A stretch of DNA of 64,000 nt from Arthrobacter sp. S41 (GTDB taxonomy: Bacteria > Actinomycetota > Actinomycetes > Actinomycetales > Micrococcaceae): NCBI RefSeq assembly GCF_004320535.1, contig NZ_SIHY01000001.1:930001-994000 (forward strand), given 5' to 3'. Below the pieces are notes generated by a model. It was not told the origin of the DNA. It saw nothing but the letters and a program-made list of their open reading frames with translations, and did no database searches. The position numbers were made by a program, and so were the translations under genes. This document shows, one piece after another, positions 44,451 through 52,471 of this stretch (position 1 is its first letter; each line of letters begins with the position of its first letter).

Positions 44451-45128
44451 GTGGCACATTTTGTGATCATGGGGTGCGGACGCGTCGGCGTTTCGTTGGC
44501 CCATACACTGGATTCAGCGGGGCATTCAGTAGCCATCATTGATCAGGATGCTCATGCCTTCCGCCGATTGAGTAAAGACTTCTCTGGTTTTACTGTCACC
44601 GGACGCGGTTTTGACCGCGACACATTACAAGCAGCCAAAATTGATGGCGCGTACGCTTTTGCCGCTGTATCTAGCGGTGATAATTCCAACATTCTTGCTA
44701 CCCGTGTAGCCCGCGAAACCTACAACGTGCCACATGTAGTCGCTCGCATTTATGACCCAGGACGCGCCGAAATCTATCAGCGTTTGGGTATCCCTACGGT
44801 GGCCGCTGTGCGTTGGAGTACCGACCAGGTATTACGACGCATCCTGCCGGACTACTCGATGCGTGGTGACTACCGCGAGCCTTCGGGCCGATTAGTGCTC
44901 TCAGAAGTGGCGCTGAATCGAGGTTGGTACGGACGACTCGTTAAGGACTTAGAAGCAGCTTCTGGGGTTCGTGTCGCCTATCTGACTCGCTTTGGCGAGG
45001 GAACGATCCCGCAAAACCGCACACGATTGCAGGGTGGCGATTTGGTCCACGTGATGATGCGTCTGGATCAGAGCAAGGACGTCGAAAAGATTCTTGCAAG
45101 CCCACCTGCTCCCCTGTCCAACGACTAA
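44451..45128 (+). CDS. trkA: TrkA-family potassium regulatory protein (first copy, CeoB-like)
   Basis: 225 residues from GTG at 44451, chosen for AAGGAG 7 nt upstream; the frame continues upstream without a site. TrkA-N Rossmann domain: HFVIMGCGRVGVSLAHTLDSAGH, acidic end IIDQD, and AAVSSGDNSNILATRVAR; TrkA-C follows (GRLVLSEVALNRGWYGRLV). Binds NAD(H) and gates K+ transport as a soluble subunit. No TrkG/H channel lies here; the divergent KimA-like permease is the likely partner (inference). Lies 14 nt before the second copy. Confidence 0.9.
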   Translation: MAHFVIMGCGRVGVSLAHTLDSAGHSVAIIDQDAHAFRRLSKDFSGFTVTGRGFDRDTLQAAKIDGAYAFAAVSSGDNSNILATRVARETYNVPHVVARIYDPGRAEIYQRLGIPTVAAVRWSTDQVLRRILPDYSMRGDYREPSGRLVLSEVALNRGWYGRLVKDLEAASGVRVAYLTRFGEGTIPQNRTRLQGGDLVHVMMRLDQSKDVEKILASPPAPLSND

Positions 45129-45142
45129 TTGAGAGGCATTCC

Positions 45143-45808
45143 ATGAAGGTCATGATTGCCGGAGCCGGCTCAGTCGGTTCCTCTATCGCCCGAGAGCTTG
45201 TGATCAACGGTCACGAAGTTTTGCTGATCGACATCCAGCCAGAGATGGCACAGCGCGAAGATCTTGAAGGCGTCAAGTGGTTGATTGGCGATGCTTGCGA
45301 GCTTGCCGTGTTGCAACAAGCTCATCTTGAGGACTATGACGTTGTAGTCTCTGCCAGTGGTGATGACAAGGTCAACCTAGTGGTCTCACTGCTGGCTAAG
45401 AGTGAGTTCGGAATTCGTCGTACCGTCGGACGCGTCAATAATCCTAAAAATGAGTGGATGTTTGATGACGCATGGGGCGTTGACGTCGCGGTGAGCACTC
45501 CGCGATTGATGACTGCTCTGGTCGAGGAAGCGGTGGAAGTTGGTGACTTGGTGCGTCTGCTGACTTTGAAGACCGGTGAGGTCTACATGGTCGAGTTCAC
45601 GGTTCCGCATGATTCGGCGCTGATTGGCCGCGCTATCGGCCGTATCAGCTGGCCGCAGGACACCACCTTGATGGCTGTAGTACGTGATAAGACGCCGTTC
45701 CCACCAAGTGCCGATGATGTAGTTGAGGGTGGCGATGAAATCTTCTTCATCACCACCCCACAAGCAGAACCTCTACTGCGCCGCACCTTGCGCGACGCGA
45801 CCCGCTAA
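45143..45808 (+). CDS. trkA: TrkA-family potassium regulatory protein (second copy, CeoC-like)
   Basis: 221 residues. TrkA-N: KVMIAGAGSVGSSIARELVINGHEVLLID, VVVSASGDDKVNLVVSLLAK; TrkA-C: MVEFTVPHDSALIGRAIGRISWPQDTTLMAVVRD with EGGDEIFFIT. Same pair as ceoB-ceoC of M. tuberculosis in order and length. GAGG precedes the ATG. The stop codon overlaps the convergent DUF3159 stop within the four bases CTAA, so no terminator fits between them. Confidence 0.92.
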   Translation: MKVMIAGAGSVGSSIARELVINGHEVLLIDIQPEMAQREDLEGVKWLIGDACELAVLQQAHLEDYDVVVSASGDDKVNLVVSLLAKSEFGIRRTVGRVNNPKNEWMFDDAWGVDVAVSTPRLMTALVEEAVEVGDLVRLLTLKTGEVYMVEFTVPHDSALIGRAIGRISWPQDTTLMAVVRDKTPFPPSADDVVEGGDEIFFITTPQAEPLLRRTLRDATR

Positions 45809-46533
45809 CCTACGGACGGATCTTGGGTCGCAACGTTTGTGGTCTCGGCTGGTTTGGAAAGTAACCAGGCGAACCACAGACCGGCTGCATACAGGGGTAC
45901 ACCCATTAGTGCACGGGCTAGCCCCAAGGCCACAACGTGGTCGGTGTAGTACATCGGTAGCTGCACCGCTAGGCGTGCGGCAAACACCGCAATCACGATC
46001 CACGTGGCAATCTGGTAGCGACGCAGGCGATCGGCCTTCTTGCGCCATTCGACGCCTTCATTGCGAATGAAGCCGAACAACAATCCGATCAGTGGCCAAC
46101 GGATGACCACGGAAATGATGAGGCCCAGCAGGTAGGCGCCAGAGGTGTAGAAGCCGGGAATGTAGTAGTCCTTGGCATTACCGGAATGGCGAGCGGCAAA
46201 GGCACAAATCAAGATTCCGATCAGGCCTGACACCGACTGGATCAGGCTAGAGCGTTTGGTCATTCGGATGACCATGAAGATCACGCCAAGGCCAATCGAA
46301 GAGATCAGAGCCCAGGTCAAGTTGGAGCTCAGCGCAAAAACCATGATGAAAACAAAACCTGGCACGACGGTCTCTAAGATGCCACGCACACCACCCACGG
46401 TGGACAGCAGGTCGATTCCGCCATCTGCGTTCTGAGCAATCTTCGAATTTGCGCCGATCATCGCGGCAAAACTTTGTTGCTGGTTTGGCGCAGGCGCAGG
46501 TTGCTCCTGCGGCTCTGAATCCTCGTTGTGCAT
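45805..46533 (-). CDS. DUF3159 membrane protein
   Basis: 242 residues from ATG at 46533 (GGAAG about 8 nt upstream; ATG at 46548 is an alternative). After a Gln/Pro-rich N-terminus come about six hydrophobic helices, including LLSTVGGVRGILETVVPGFVFIMVFALS, the usual DUF3159 start, and IISVVIRWPLIGLLFGFIRNEGVEWRK. Actinobacterial family of unknown function, conserved beside the OB-fold protein and TrkA genes. Confidence 0.85.
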   Translation of the reverse strand: MHNEDSEPQEQPAPAPNQQQSFAAMIGANSKIAQNADGGIDLLSTVGGVRGILETVVPGFVFIMVFALSSNLTWALISSIGLGVIFMVIRMTKRSSLIQSVSGLIGILICAFAARHSGNAKDYYIPGFYTSGAYLLGLIISVVIRWPLIGLLFGFIRNEGVEWRKKADRLRRYQIATWIVIAVFAARLAVQLPMYYTDHVVALGLARALMGVPLYAAGLWFAWLLSKPAETTNVATQDPSVG

Positions 46534-46597
46534 CCTGCTCACTTCCATTGGTTCAACGGCACTGACACTGCCCCGCGTCGGCGGAAACTTGCTCCGG

Positions 46598-46972
46598 TTA
46601 CCCTCGGGCGACAGGAACGATGATGTAGCGCGGATTAAAAATCGTCGGGACTTGCTCTACGGGCGCGACCATTCCCGAATACTGCACCTTCACCCCAGGC
46701 TTGATGCCAGGAACAGATTTTTGTCCCATAAACACCAGTCTCACGTGCGCGACGGTGCCTCGACGGGCAGCAACGCTGCCTAGCTTGTCCACCACCACGG
46801 CCTTGAGCAACGGTGCCTGATTTGAAGGCGAGTAACTCACCGATTGAACGTAACCGGTGTGCTTCACTCTGCCCTTGGCCGGTAACTGGGACAGGTTATC
46901 CAAGCACAAGTAGTCCAGTGTCGGATCCGCTGGCCCCAGTTGCGGGGTAACGGGCTTACCGTTGAGCGCCAT
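46598..46972 (-). CDS. OB-fold nucleic-acid-binding-like protein
   Basis: 124 residues. A five-strand OB-like pattern is suggested by GRVKHTGYVQSVSYSP, LLKAVVVDKLGSVAARRG, AHVRLVFMGQKSVPGIKPGVKVQYSGMV and FNPRYIIVPV; corresponds in place to Rv2694c-type proteins. Starts two bases after the DUF3710 stop. Ligand (RNA or ssDNA) is inferred only. Confidence 0.75.
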   Translation of the reverse strand: MALNGKPVTPQLGPADPTLDYLCLDNLSQLPAKGRVKHTGYVQSVSYSPSNQAPLLKAVVVDKLGSVAARRGTVAHVRLVFMGQKSVPGIKPGVKVQYSGMVAPVEQVPTIFNPRYIIVPVARG

Positions 46973-46974
46973 CT

Positions 46975-47691
46975 CTAGCCAATCTGGGTGATCTCAGGGC
47001 CGCGTTCGGGACGCTTTAGCTCTGGTTCTGCTTCCTCGCCTACCGGGCGGGTCTGCGCATTCGCTGGCACGTTCAGTGGCAACAATTCGGCCGGAGGCAG
47101 TGGCTTGTCGCCACGGTTCACGATGACATCGCGCAGGACGTTTTCGACGGTTTGGGCTGCTTCTTCATCAGAAATTGCGCTGCCACCGATGACTGCACGC
47201 AGGAACCAGCGAGGTCCGTCGATGCCGACAAAACGTAGCGCTACATGACCGTCACGGCCATCGGGTAGTTGCTGTGGAACGCGCGCCAGCAGTTCTTCAC
47301 CGTAGGCACCGTCGCGCTTAAAGATCTCACCATTTTGGGCGGTGATGTCACTCTTGATTTTGTCTTTGATGCCAGGCCACAGCGACTGCGACTTGGAGGA
47401 AGAGAAAGCCATCAGCTGGACGCGCGACTCAGCAACTTCCAGCGACACTGCGATCACACGCTGGTTGGACTCTTCAACGTCCATGCGCACCTTCAAACCG
47501 CTCACCGGCTTGATAAGAATCGACCCGAAGTCTAGATACTCGTCCGTGTTCTCAACATCATTAATGTCGAATGGGCCGGCTTTAGGCTCATTAGGCTCAG
47601 AGGATTCAGTGGTTTCAGAAGTTTCAGTAGCGACGTCGTTGGATTCGACGGCCGGTTCCTGCTCTTTGGATTTTTTACGCTTGAAAATCAT
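46975..47691 (-). CDS. DUF3710 protein
   Basis: 238 residues. AAGGA lies 5 nt before the ATG. Basic start (MIFKRKKSKE), an acidic disordered stretch to about residue 40, then the DUF3710 core: GPFDINDVENTDEYLDFGSILIKP, VAESRVQLMAFSSSKSQSLW, and HVALRFVGIDGPRWFLRAVIGG. Actinobacterial family with unknown role, always close to dut in the genomes I recall. Confidence 0.88.
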   Translation of the reverse strand: MIFKRKKSKEQEPAVESNDVATETSETTESSEPNEPKAGPFDINDVENTDEYLDFGSILIKPVSGLKVRMDVEESNQRVIAVSLEVAESRVQLMAFSSSKSQSLWPGIKDKIKSDITAQNGEIFKRDGAYGEELLARVPQQLPDGRDGHVALRFVGIDGPRWFLRAVIGGSAISDEEAAQTVENVLRDVIVNRGDKPLPPAELLPLNVPANAQTRPVGEEAEPELKRPERGPEITQIG

Positions 47692-47732
47692 GGTGTCCTT
47701 AAAAATCTGGGCTTACTGTCCGCTGGTCTTTG

Positions 47733-48188
47733 TTAGGCGTTGAATCCGCCAGTAGATCCAAAGCCGCCGGCTCCTCGTGCGGTCTCCTCCAGTGAATCGA
47801 CAGGCGTGAAGGCCGCCTGCTCAACTTTCTGAATAACCAGCTGGGCGATGCGATCGCCTCGGTTGATAGTGAAGGATTCAGCCTTATCTGTATTTAGCAG
47901 AGTGACCATGATCTCACCACGGTAGCCAGCATCAACAGTACCCGGTGCATTGACCACTGTGATTCCGTGCTTGGTAGCGAGGCCGCTTCGCGGGTGCACG
48001 AGTCCGACGTAACCGTGAGGAATTGCCAGAGCGATACCGGTTCGCACCAAGGCACGTTCACCCGGTTCAAGCACTGCACCTTCGCGGGCGTGCAAGTCAG
48101 CGCCTGCATCTGAAGGATGCGAGTAGCTCGGAACGGGCAGTTCACTATCGAGCATCTTGATGGCAATCGAGATTGTTGGCTCACTCAT
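47733..48188 (-). CDS. dut: dUTP diphosphatase
   Basis: 151 residues, trimeric dUTPase. All five motifs are intact: DAGADLHA (1), [11 protein letters not shown] (2), [13 protein letters not shown] with uracil-binding Tyr (3), [10 protein letters not shown] (4) and the Gly-rich C-terminal [10 protein letters not shown] (5). Cleaves dUTP to dUMP and PPi, limiting uracil in DNA. First gene of the dut-DUF3710-OB-DUF3159 series; divergent from DUF3093. Confidence 0.97.
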   Translation of the reverse strand: MSEPTISIAIKMLDSELPVPSYSHPSDAGADLHAREGAVLEPGERALVRTGIALAIPHGYVGLVHPRSGLATKHGITVVNAPGTVDAGYRGEIMVTLLNTDKAESFTINRGDRIAQLVIQKVEQAAFTPVDSLEETARGAGGFGSTGGFNA

Positions 48189-48316
48189 CGGTTTGGTAGT
48201 CCCCCGGGGTGTTTTGTGACTTGGTGGTTCGCTTGTTTCTTTGGCTTAACTCTATCGCGCAGATCTTAGAATGAGCTGTCCACACCGGCGCTGTCCTCGT
48301 TCAAAGAAATATTGCC

Positions 48317-48322
48317 TAAACT
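48317..48322 (+). promoter_or_regulatory. Leaderless-type -10 of the DUF3093 gene
   Basis: TAAACT lies 7 nt before the ATG at 48330. Confidence 0.5.
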
Positions 48323-48329
48323 TGGAATC

Positions 48330-48866
48330 ATGAGTAATACCAGCCCTGAGGCTTCGCGCGTTCTGTACACCGAAAAACTCTGGCCTTCAGCCAGCACCTG
48401 GATTTGGCCAATCATTATTGCCATAACTGCCGGTGTTGCGGTGGCGCCAATCAACGTCATTCTTGGGTGGAGCGTTGGAGCTGCTTTCCTGATCGCCCTG
48501 GTAGTGATTTTCCTCGTGCGCGTACCGGCAATCGAAGTTACCGAAAGCACCGTCTCGGCTGGTCGAGCCAGCATTGAACGAGAGTTCATCGGTGAAGTCA
48601 CCGGCTACCGCGGCAACGATGCGTTTAAGCAGCGTGGACAGAAGCTTCATGGGCTGGCCTATATGGTGCTTCGAGGCTGGCTCGACGGCGTTGTGAAGAT
48701 GGAAGTCACCGACGAACGTGACACCACCCCGTACTGGCTGATCTCTACTCGCCGCCCCGAAGAACTGGCCGCGGCCCTCTCCGGCGTTATGTACGAATTC
48801 ACCGAAGAAGGAAAACTCGAAGCCGAGAAACTAGAAAAGGCTCACGAGGTCAACGAAGACCAGTAG
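48330..48866 (+). CDS. DUF3093 membrane protein
   Basis: 178 residues from ATG at 48330, favoured by the -10 seven bases upstream over the ATG at 48312. Two hydrophobic helices (WIWPIIIAITAGVAVAPINVIL, AAFLIALVVIFLV) then a soluble part: VPAIEVTESTVSAGRASI, GLAYMVLRGWLDGVVKMEVTD, PYWLISTRRPEELAAAL. Matches DUF3093 (Rv2698 type), a PH-like fold family of unknown role. The last 30 residues are charged helix. Confidence 0.85.
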   Translation: MSNTSPEASRVLYTEKLWPSASTWIWPIIIAITAGVAVAPINVILGWSVGAAFLIALVVIFLVRVPAIEVTESTVSAGRASIEREFIGEVTGYRGNDAFKQRGQKLHGLAYMVLRGWLDGVVKMEVTDERDTTPYWLISTRRPEELAAALSGVMYEFTEEGKLEAEKLEKAHEVNEDQ

Positions 48867-48916
48867 TCCTTCCCTACCTATTGGAAGCACTGACCCGTAG
48901 CTCTACGTAGCACCCT

Positions 48917-48953
48917 TAGATCCTCAACGCTTAGCAAAAGTGTTGGGGATCTA
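48917..48953. terminator. Terminator shared by DUF3093 and DUF4193
   Basis: TAGATCCTCAACGCTT / AAGTGTTGGGGATCTA stem with small mismatches; its 3' arm contains the DUF4193 stop codon (48951-48953). Convergent genes. Confidence 0.75.
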
Positions 48954-49250
48954 TCCTTCGCACTCGCTGCAGAATTTCTGCCCGTTGTCTTCACGAGCGA
49001 GCAGAGTGCGATGTCGAACCATGAAGCAGGATGCACAAGTGAACTCGTCAGCTTGCTCGGCCATGACCTCGATGCTTGCTTCTTCTTGAGCCGTCTCTCC
49101 ACCAGGCAAAACGAAGTCCTCAGCCAAAGAGGTTTCCGATTCATCGATGAGGTTCGCCATCTCGACAGTCTTACCGGCCTTGAGCGATGCAATTTCCTTG
49201 GCGCGGTCCTCTTCTGAGAGCATCGTTGGTGCAGCAGATTCAAATGTCAT
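48951..49250 (-). CDS. DUF4193 zinc-ribbon-like protein
   Basis: 99 residues. Acidic N-terminal two-thirds, then a C-terminal FTCASCFMVRHRTLLAREDNGQKFCSEC block with four cysteines in two CxxC pairs, the mark of DUF4193. The stop lies in the terminator stem. A 7-bp repeat (ATGCCGG/CCGGCAT, 49287-49325) can close a leader structure upstream. Function unknown; highly expressed in several actinobacteria as far as I recall. Confidence 0.88.
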   Translation of the reverse strand: MTFESAAPTMLSEEDRAKEIASLKAGKTVEMANLIDESETSLAEDFVLPGGETAQEEASIEVMAEQADEFTCASCFMVRHRTLLAREDNGQKFCSECEG

Positions 49251-49328
49251 GATCGTTTTTTGCTCTTTCCTGCAGGTGTTTCGTCGATGCCGGCAGCATC
49301 ACTGGGTGAAAACTCATACCGGCATAGA

Positions 49329-49334
49329 AGTATA
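49329..49334 (-). promoter_or_regulatory. Candidate -10 of DUF4193
   Basis: TATACT on the minus strand, about 80 nt before the ATG. The 49251-49510 gap otherwise holds the DUF4193 leader and the sepH upstream region. Confidence 0.45.
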
Positions 49335-49510
49335 ACGTTTTTACGCAAAATCCATTCCCTCGGGCTACTTGGTATGCCACAGGCTGAAGGAACACGAAAT
49401 AAGACGTGAAGTTGATGACTATTCTTGCGCCACACCCGGGGCGGTGGTAGGAATTCAGGCTTCAAGGTGGCAGAGTTTTACTCAGGAAATAGAGCGTGTG
49501 GAGGGTATTA

Positions 49511-50569
49511 ATGCGTCAGCTGAGACTGGTAGGAATTCATGAAAATGGTTCCAGCCTGCAGGTCAGCAGTGACGACGGGATGAGCTACGAGCTCCCCGTT
49601 GACGATGCACTGCGCAGTGCAATGGCAGAAATAGCCCGTTCGCGGGCTCCAAGGAACCGTGAGGAATCCTCTGTCCACTCGCCGCGTGAAATTCAGGCGC
49701 GAGTTCGCGCCGGTGCTTCTGCCTATGATCTGTCGCTCGAATGGGACATCCCAGTCGAGGACATCGTTAAGTATGAGGGCCCTGTACTCGCTGAACGTGA
49801 GCACATGGCTGAACTCGCTCGTCGTGTAGAGGTGTCCGGTCCACAGACCGATGCTGAATACCGCGAAGTCTTTGGTGAAGAACCAGCAGACTTGGGCTCG
49901 ATGGTTGTGCACCGTTTTAACCAGTTGCACATCGACAGCGATTCTGCGCGCTGGAACTCTTGGAAAGATCCTGAGGGTCAGTGGATCATTACCGTTGAAT
50001 TTGATTCTCCGTTGCCTAGCGACAACGTTGAATCCCTCGGTACCGATGCGCAGAGTGCCGCTGGAAACGTTGCCCGCTGGTCGTTCTCCCCAGCACGCAA
50101 ATCTTTGAAGAACCTCAACCGCTGGGCACAGACCTTGAGCGAGCAAGTAGCTCCTGAGTACTTCCGCCCGGTCGCTGCGGTAAGCCAGGCTGAGCCTGAG
50201 CCACCTGCATCCAACGCTCCTGAAGCTGACGAGACCGAGGAATTGGTAACTCTCCTCAACGCTCGTCGTGGACAGCGCCCCAAGGATCAGGATCCTGAGC
50301 GCGAGTCACGCTTCAACGACATCATTGAGCGCGGCATGAGCAAGTACGATGCGGAAGAAGATGACTCGTTGCCGAACCTCCCGCAGGGTATCTCGCCTCG
50401 CACTTCTCAGCTGATGGTTGTCACCGATTCAGATCATGATGATTCTGACGCTGACGACAAGCAGTCCGAGCAGAACGATGACTCTGCACCTCGCAAGGCC
50501 AAGCGTTCGTCGGTTCCTAGCTGGGACGACATCATGTTTGGCAAGCGCAAGAAGGATACAGATTCTTAG
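49511..50569 (+). CDS. sepH: Septation protein SepH (DUF3071)
   Basis: 352 residues from ATG at 49511 with GGAGGG 6 nt upstream, giving the family start MRQLRLVGIHENGSSL. SepH binds FtsZ and stimulates its assembly in Streptomyces and mycobacteria. A helix-turn-helix-like DUF3071 segment lies at about 58-100 (SPREIQARVRAGASAYDLS, PVEDIVKYEGPVLAERE). The middle is disordered and acidic, and the C-terminal RSSVPSWDDIMFGKRK is the conserved tail motif. Confidence 0.92.
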   Translation: MRQLRLVGIHENGSSLQVSSDDGMSYELPVDDALRSAMAEIARSRAPRNREESSVHSPREIQARVRAGASAYDLSLEWDIPVEDIVKYEGPVLAEREHMAELARRVEVSGPQTDAEYREVFGEEPADLGSMVVHRFNQLHIDSDSARWNSWKDPEGQWIITVEFDSPLPSDNVESLGTDAQSAAGNVARWSFSPARKSLKNLNRWAQTLSEQVAPEYFRPVAAVSQAEPEPPASNAPEADETEELVTLLNARRGQRPKDQDPERESRFNDIIERGMSKYDAEEDDSLPNLPQGISPRTSQLMVVTDSDHDDSDADDKQSEQNDDSAPRKAKRSSVPSWDDIMFGKRKKDTDS

Positions 50570-50585
50570 CCCTCAGTAGAGGGAC

Positions 50586-50637
50586 AATATGCGATTGGGG
50601 TAGCACCTTCTGGTGCTACCCCAATCGCATATTTTTT
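50586..50637. terminator. Strong terminator after sepH
   Basis: 22-bp perfect stem from AATATGCGATTGGGG with TTCT loop and a run of T; the mirrored A/T ends also serve the convergent phosphodiesterase gene. Confidence 0.92.
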
Positions 50638-50646
50638 ATCAAATTC

Positions 50647-51837
50647 TTATTTGGTTCGGTGCACTAACAGCGGAACGAAGCGCTCCCCCGCTGTGAGCGA
50701 ACCGTGCTGTCCCACCATGTCGAAAGCCATCGGAGCAACCCGACGACCGTCGTAAAAGGCTATTGACTCTGCCGCTAGGATCATCAGATCTCCCAGACGT
50801 GCCTGGTGCTCATCGGTGATCGGGCCAAAGTAACCACGTTCCACCGCTTCTTGGCGTGTCATGATCCAAGCTTTGGTACCAAATTCTTTGTGCCAGGCAT
50901 TTTTGACTCGTTGCCTGCCGGCCTCGTCTGTTTCGACGGCAAAGGTTAGTTGTGCCCCGCGAGGTTCACCGCTGGTTAGCTCCACTCCCTCAACAAGTTC
51001 TGGGTACTGGCTGTAGTCGATGCGCTGCGATTCGGGAACGTCGACCATTCCATGGTCCCCAGTAATCAGCACCGTGGTTTCTTCAGGCAGTCGAGACACC
51101 AGCGACTTGATGACGTAGTCGAGTTCCTCAAGGGTGTCTCGCCACTGACTGGAGTCAACACCGAACTTATGACCGGTCTTATCTAGCTCGTTGAAGTAGG
51201 TGTAGACCAGCGCACTACGATGTGAATCGAATACGTTGTGGGTGGCTTTGGCTCGTGCCATTGGCTGGTTCGCTGCGACAAACACAGGACCGCGCAGAGA
51301 AGCACGGGTCAATGCTGATTTGGCGAACATTGGGATTGAAACCGTGGCCACGTGTACGCCGTGTTCGGCTACTTTTTGGAATACGGTTGGCTGAGTTTGC
51401 CAAGCTTCCGGATTCAGGTCTGCCGGCCAGCCACCTAGTTGGTTGACTACTCGACGTTGCGCCGGATCCACCACATCGTATCCGAGCATGCCGTGCTCCC
51501 CTGGAGTGACACCGGTGGCCAAGCTACTCAGGGAAGTTGCAGTGGTTGAGGGAAAACCGGTGCCCAATTTTTGCCCATCGGCAAATAAAGATCGCAAGAA
51601 AGGTGCATGCCCTGTGTGGCTCTTGAGCTGGTTCCAACCCAAACCGTCCACCATGATCACTACAACGCGCTTGGTCTTTTTCAAGCCCAAAGCGTTGGCG
51701 AATCCCGGTACTCCCAAGGCAGTAGCCGCAGAGGGCAGGATCTCTGAGAGGGTGGCTTGCCCGTACTTCGGTGCATCAGGAATTTTGGTTGATGGGACCG
51801 CAAGTTCAGACACATTTACCTCGTCATTATGGCTCAA
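50647..51837 (-). CDS. Alkaline phosphatase-superfamily phosphodiesterase
   Basis: 396 residues. Nucleotide pyrophosphatase/phosphodiesterase-like core: VVVIMVDGLGW (metal Asp), nucleophile loop FPSTTATSLSSLATG, TGVTPGEHGMLGYD, VLITGDHGMVDVP and GQHGSLTAGE supplying metal His/Asp residues. No signal peptide, so cytosolic. Its start overlaps the DUF5998 stop by four bases. Substrate unknown. Confidence 0.88.
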   Translation of the reverse strand: MSHNDEVNVSELAVPSTKIPDAPKYGQATLSEILPSAATALGVPGFANALGLKKTKRVVVIMVDGLGWNQLKSHTGHAPFLRSLFADGQKLGTGFPSTTATSLSSLATGVTPGEHGMLGYDVVDPAQRRVVNQLGGWPADLNPEAWQTQPTVFQKVAEHGVHVATVSIPMFAKSALTRASLRGPVFVAANQPMARAKATHNVFDSHRSALVYTYFNELDKTGHKFGVDSSQWRDTLEELDYVIKSLVSRLPEETTVLITGDHGMVDVPESQRIDYSQYPELVEGVELTSGEPRGAQLTFAVETDEAGRQRVKNAWHKEFGTKAWIMTRQEAVERGYFGPITDEHQARLGDLMILAAESIAFYDGRRVAPMAFDMVGQHGSLTAGERFVPLLVHRTK

Positions 51838-52421
51838 GAGATCGTAGCCAAACGTAGTCGGACAGCAAATTCGCGCGCCTTGTTGACCGCACGTTGCCCA
51901 TCAGCTTCAGCGCTCACCCGAATCACTAAGTCCTCTGGTTGTGAAGTACCGTTCAAACCGTGGTCGGCCTCGCATTGTGGGTCACCGCAATCAGCGGGAG
52001 CCAGATCGATACGTTTGGTGCCACCCCACGACATTCCGAAGGTCAGTTCCTTGACTGGATCCGCTGCCGAATAGTGCTGCGGCTGATGGTACACAAAGCT
52101 GGTTGCGACCGATGCAATGCGTGCAAGTGCAATCATTTCGACCGAAACCTGAGCCATGACATCTTTGCCATGATCATCGAGCTGCTGGTCATCAACATGC
52201 AAGATAAACAGAACTTTTTCACTCATCACCATGACCGTAATGTGTCGGTGAACTTCAGTGTTGTCGAAATGAGTTTCCAGATGAACATAGTGGTCAAGCA
52301 CTGGCTGATTCATCATTGCTTCAGCAAGTACATCCTGGACCATCTGCGGGTAAAAACCTGCACGAACCAGATCGTCTTGAAGCTCAGCGCCAGGAGCAGT
52401 CGAATATGTTGGAGAACTCAT
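51834..52421 (-). CDS. DUF5998 protein
   Basis: 195 residues, ATG at 52421. DUF5998 features: ELQDDLVRAGFYPQMVQDVLAEA, HYVHLETHFDNTEVHRHITVMV, LFILHVDDQQLDD and ADCGDPQCEADHG. Short Cys/His pairs (CGDPQCEADH) could bind metal. Co-translated with the phosphodiesterase. Function unknown. Confidence 0.85.
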   Translation of the reverse strand: MSSPTYSTAPGAELQDDLVRAGFYPQMVQDVLAEAMMNQPVLDHYVHLETHFDNTEVHRHITVMVMSEKVLFILHVDDQQLDDHGKDVMAQVSVEMIALARIASVATSFVYHQPQHYSAADPVKELTFGMSWGGTKRIDLAPADCGDPQCEADHGLNGTSQPEDLVIRVSAEADGQRAVNKAREFAVRLRLATIS

Positions 52422-52427
52422 AACTCG

Positions 52428-52433
52428 ATTCTA
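52428..52433 (-). promoter_or_regulatory. Leaderless-type -10 of DUF5998
   Basis: TAGAAT on the minus strand, 6 nt before the ATG at 52421. Confidence 0.5.
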
Positions 52434-52471
52434 CTCAGTTGACGAGGTCAATTCACGTTGGGCGATTGCGC

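Noticed and set aside
49508-50146. 212-codon minus-strand frame opposite sepH
   Set aside because: sepH carries the conserved N-terminal and C-terminal motifs; the antisense translation does not resemble a protein family.
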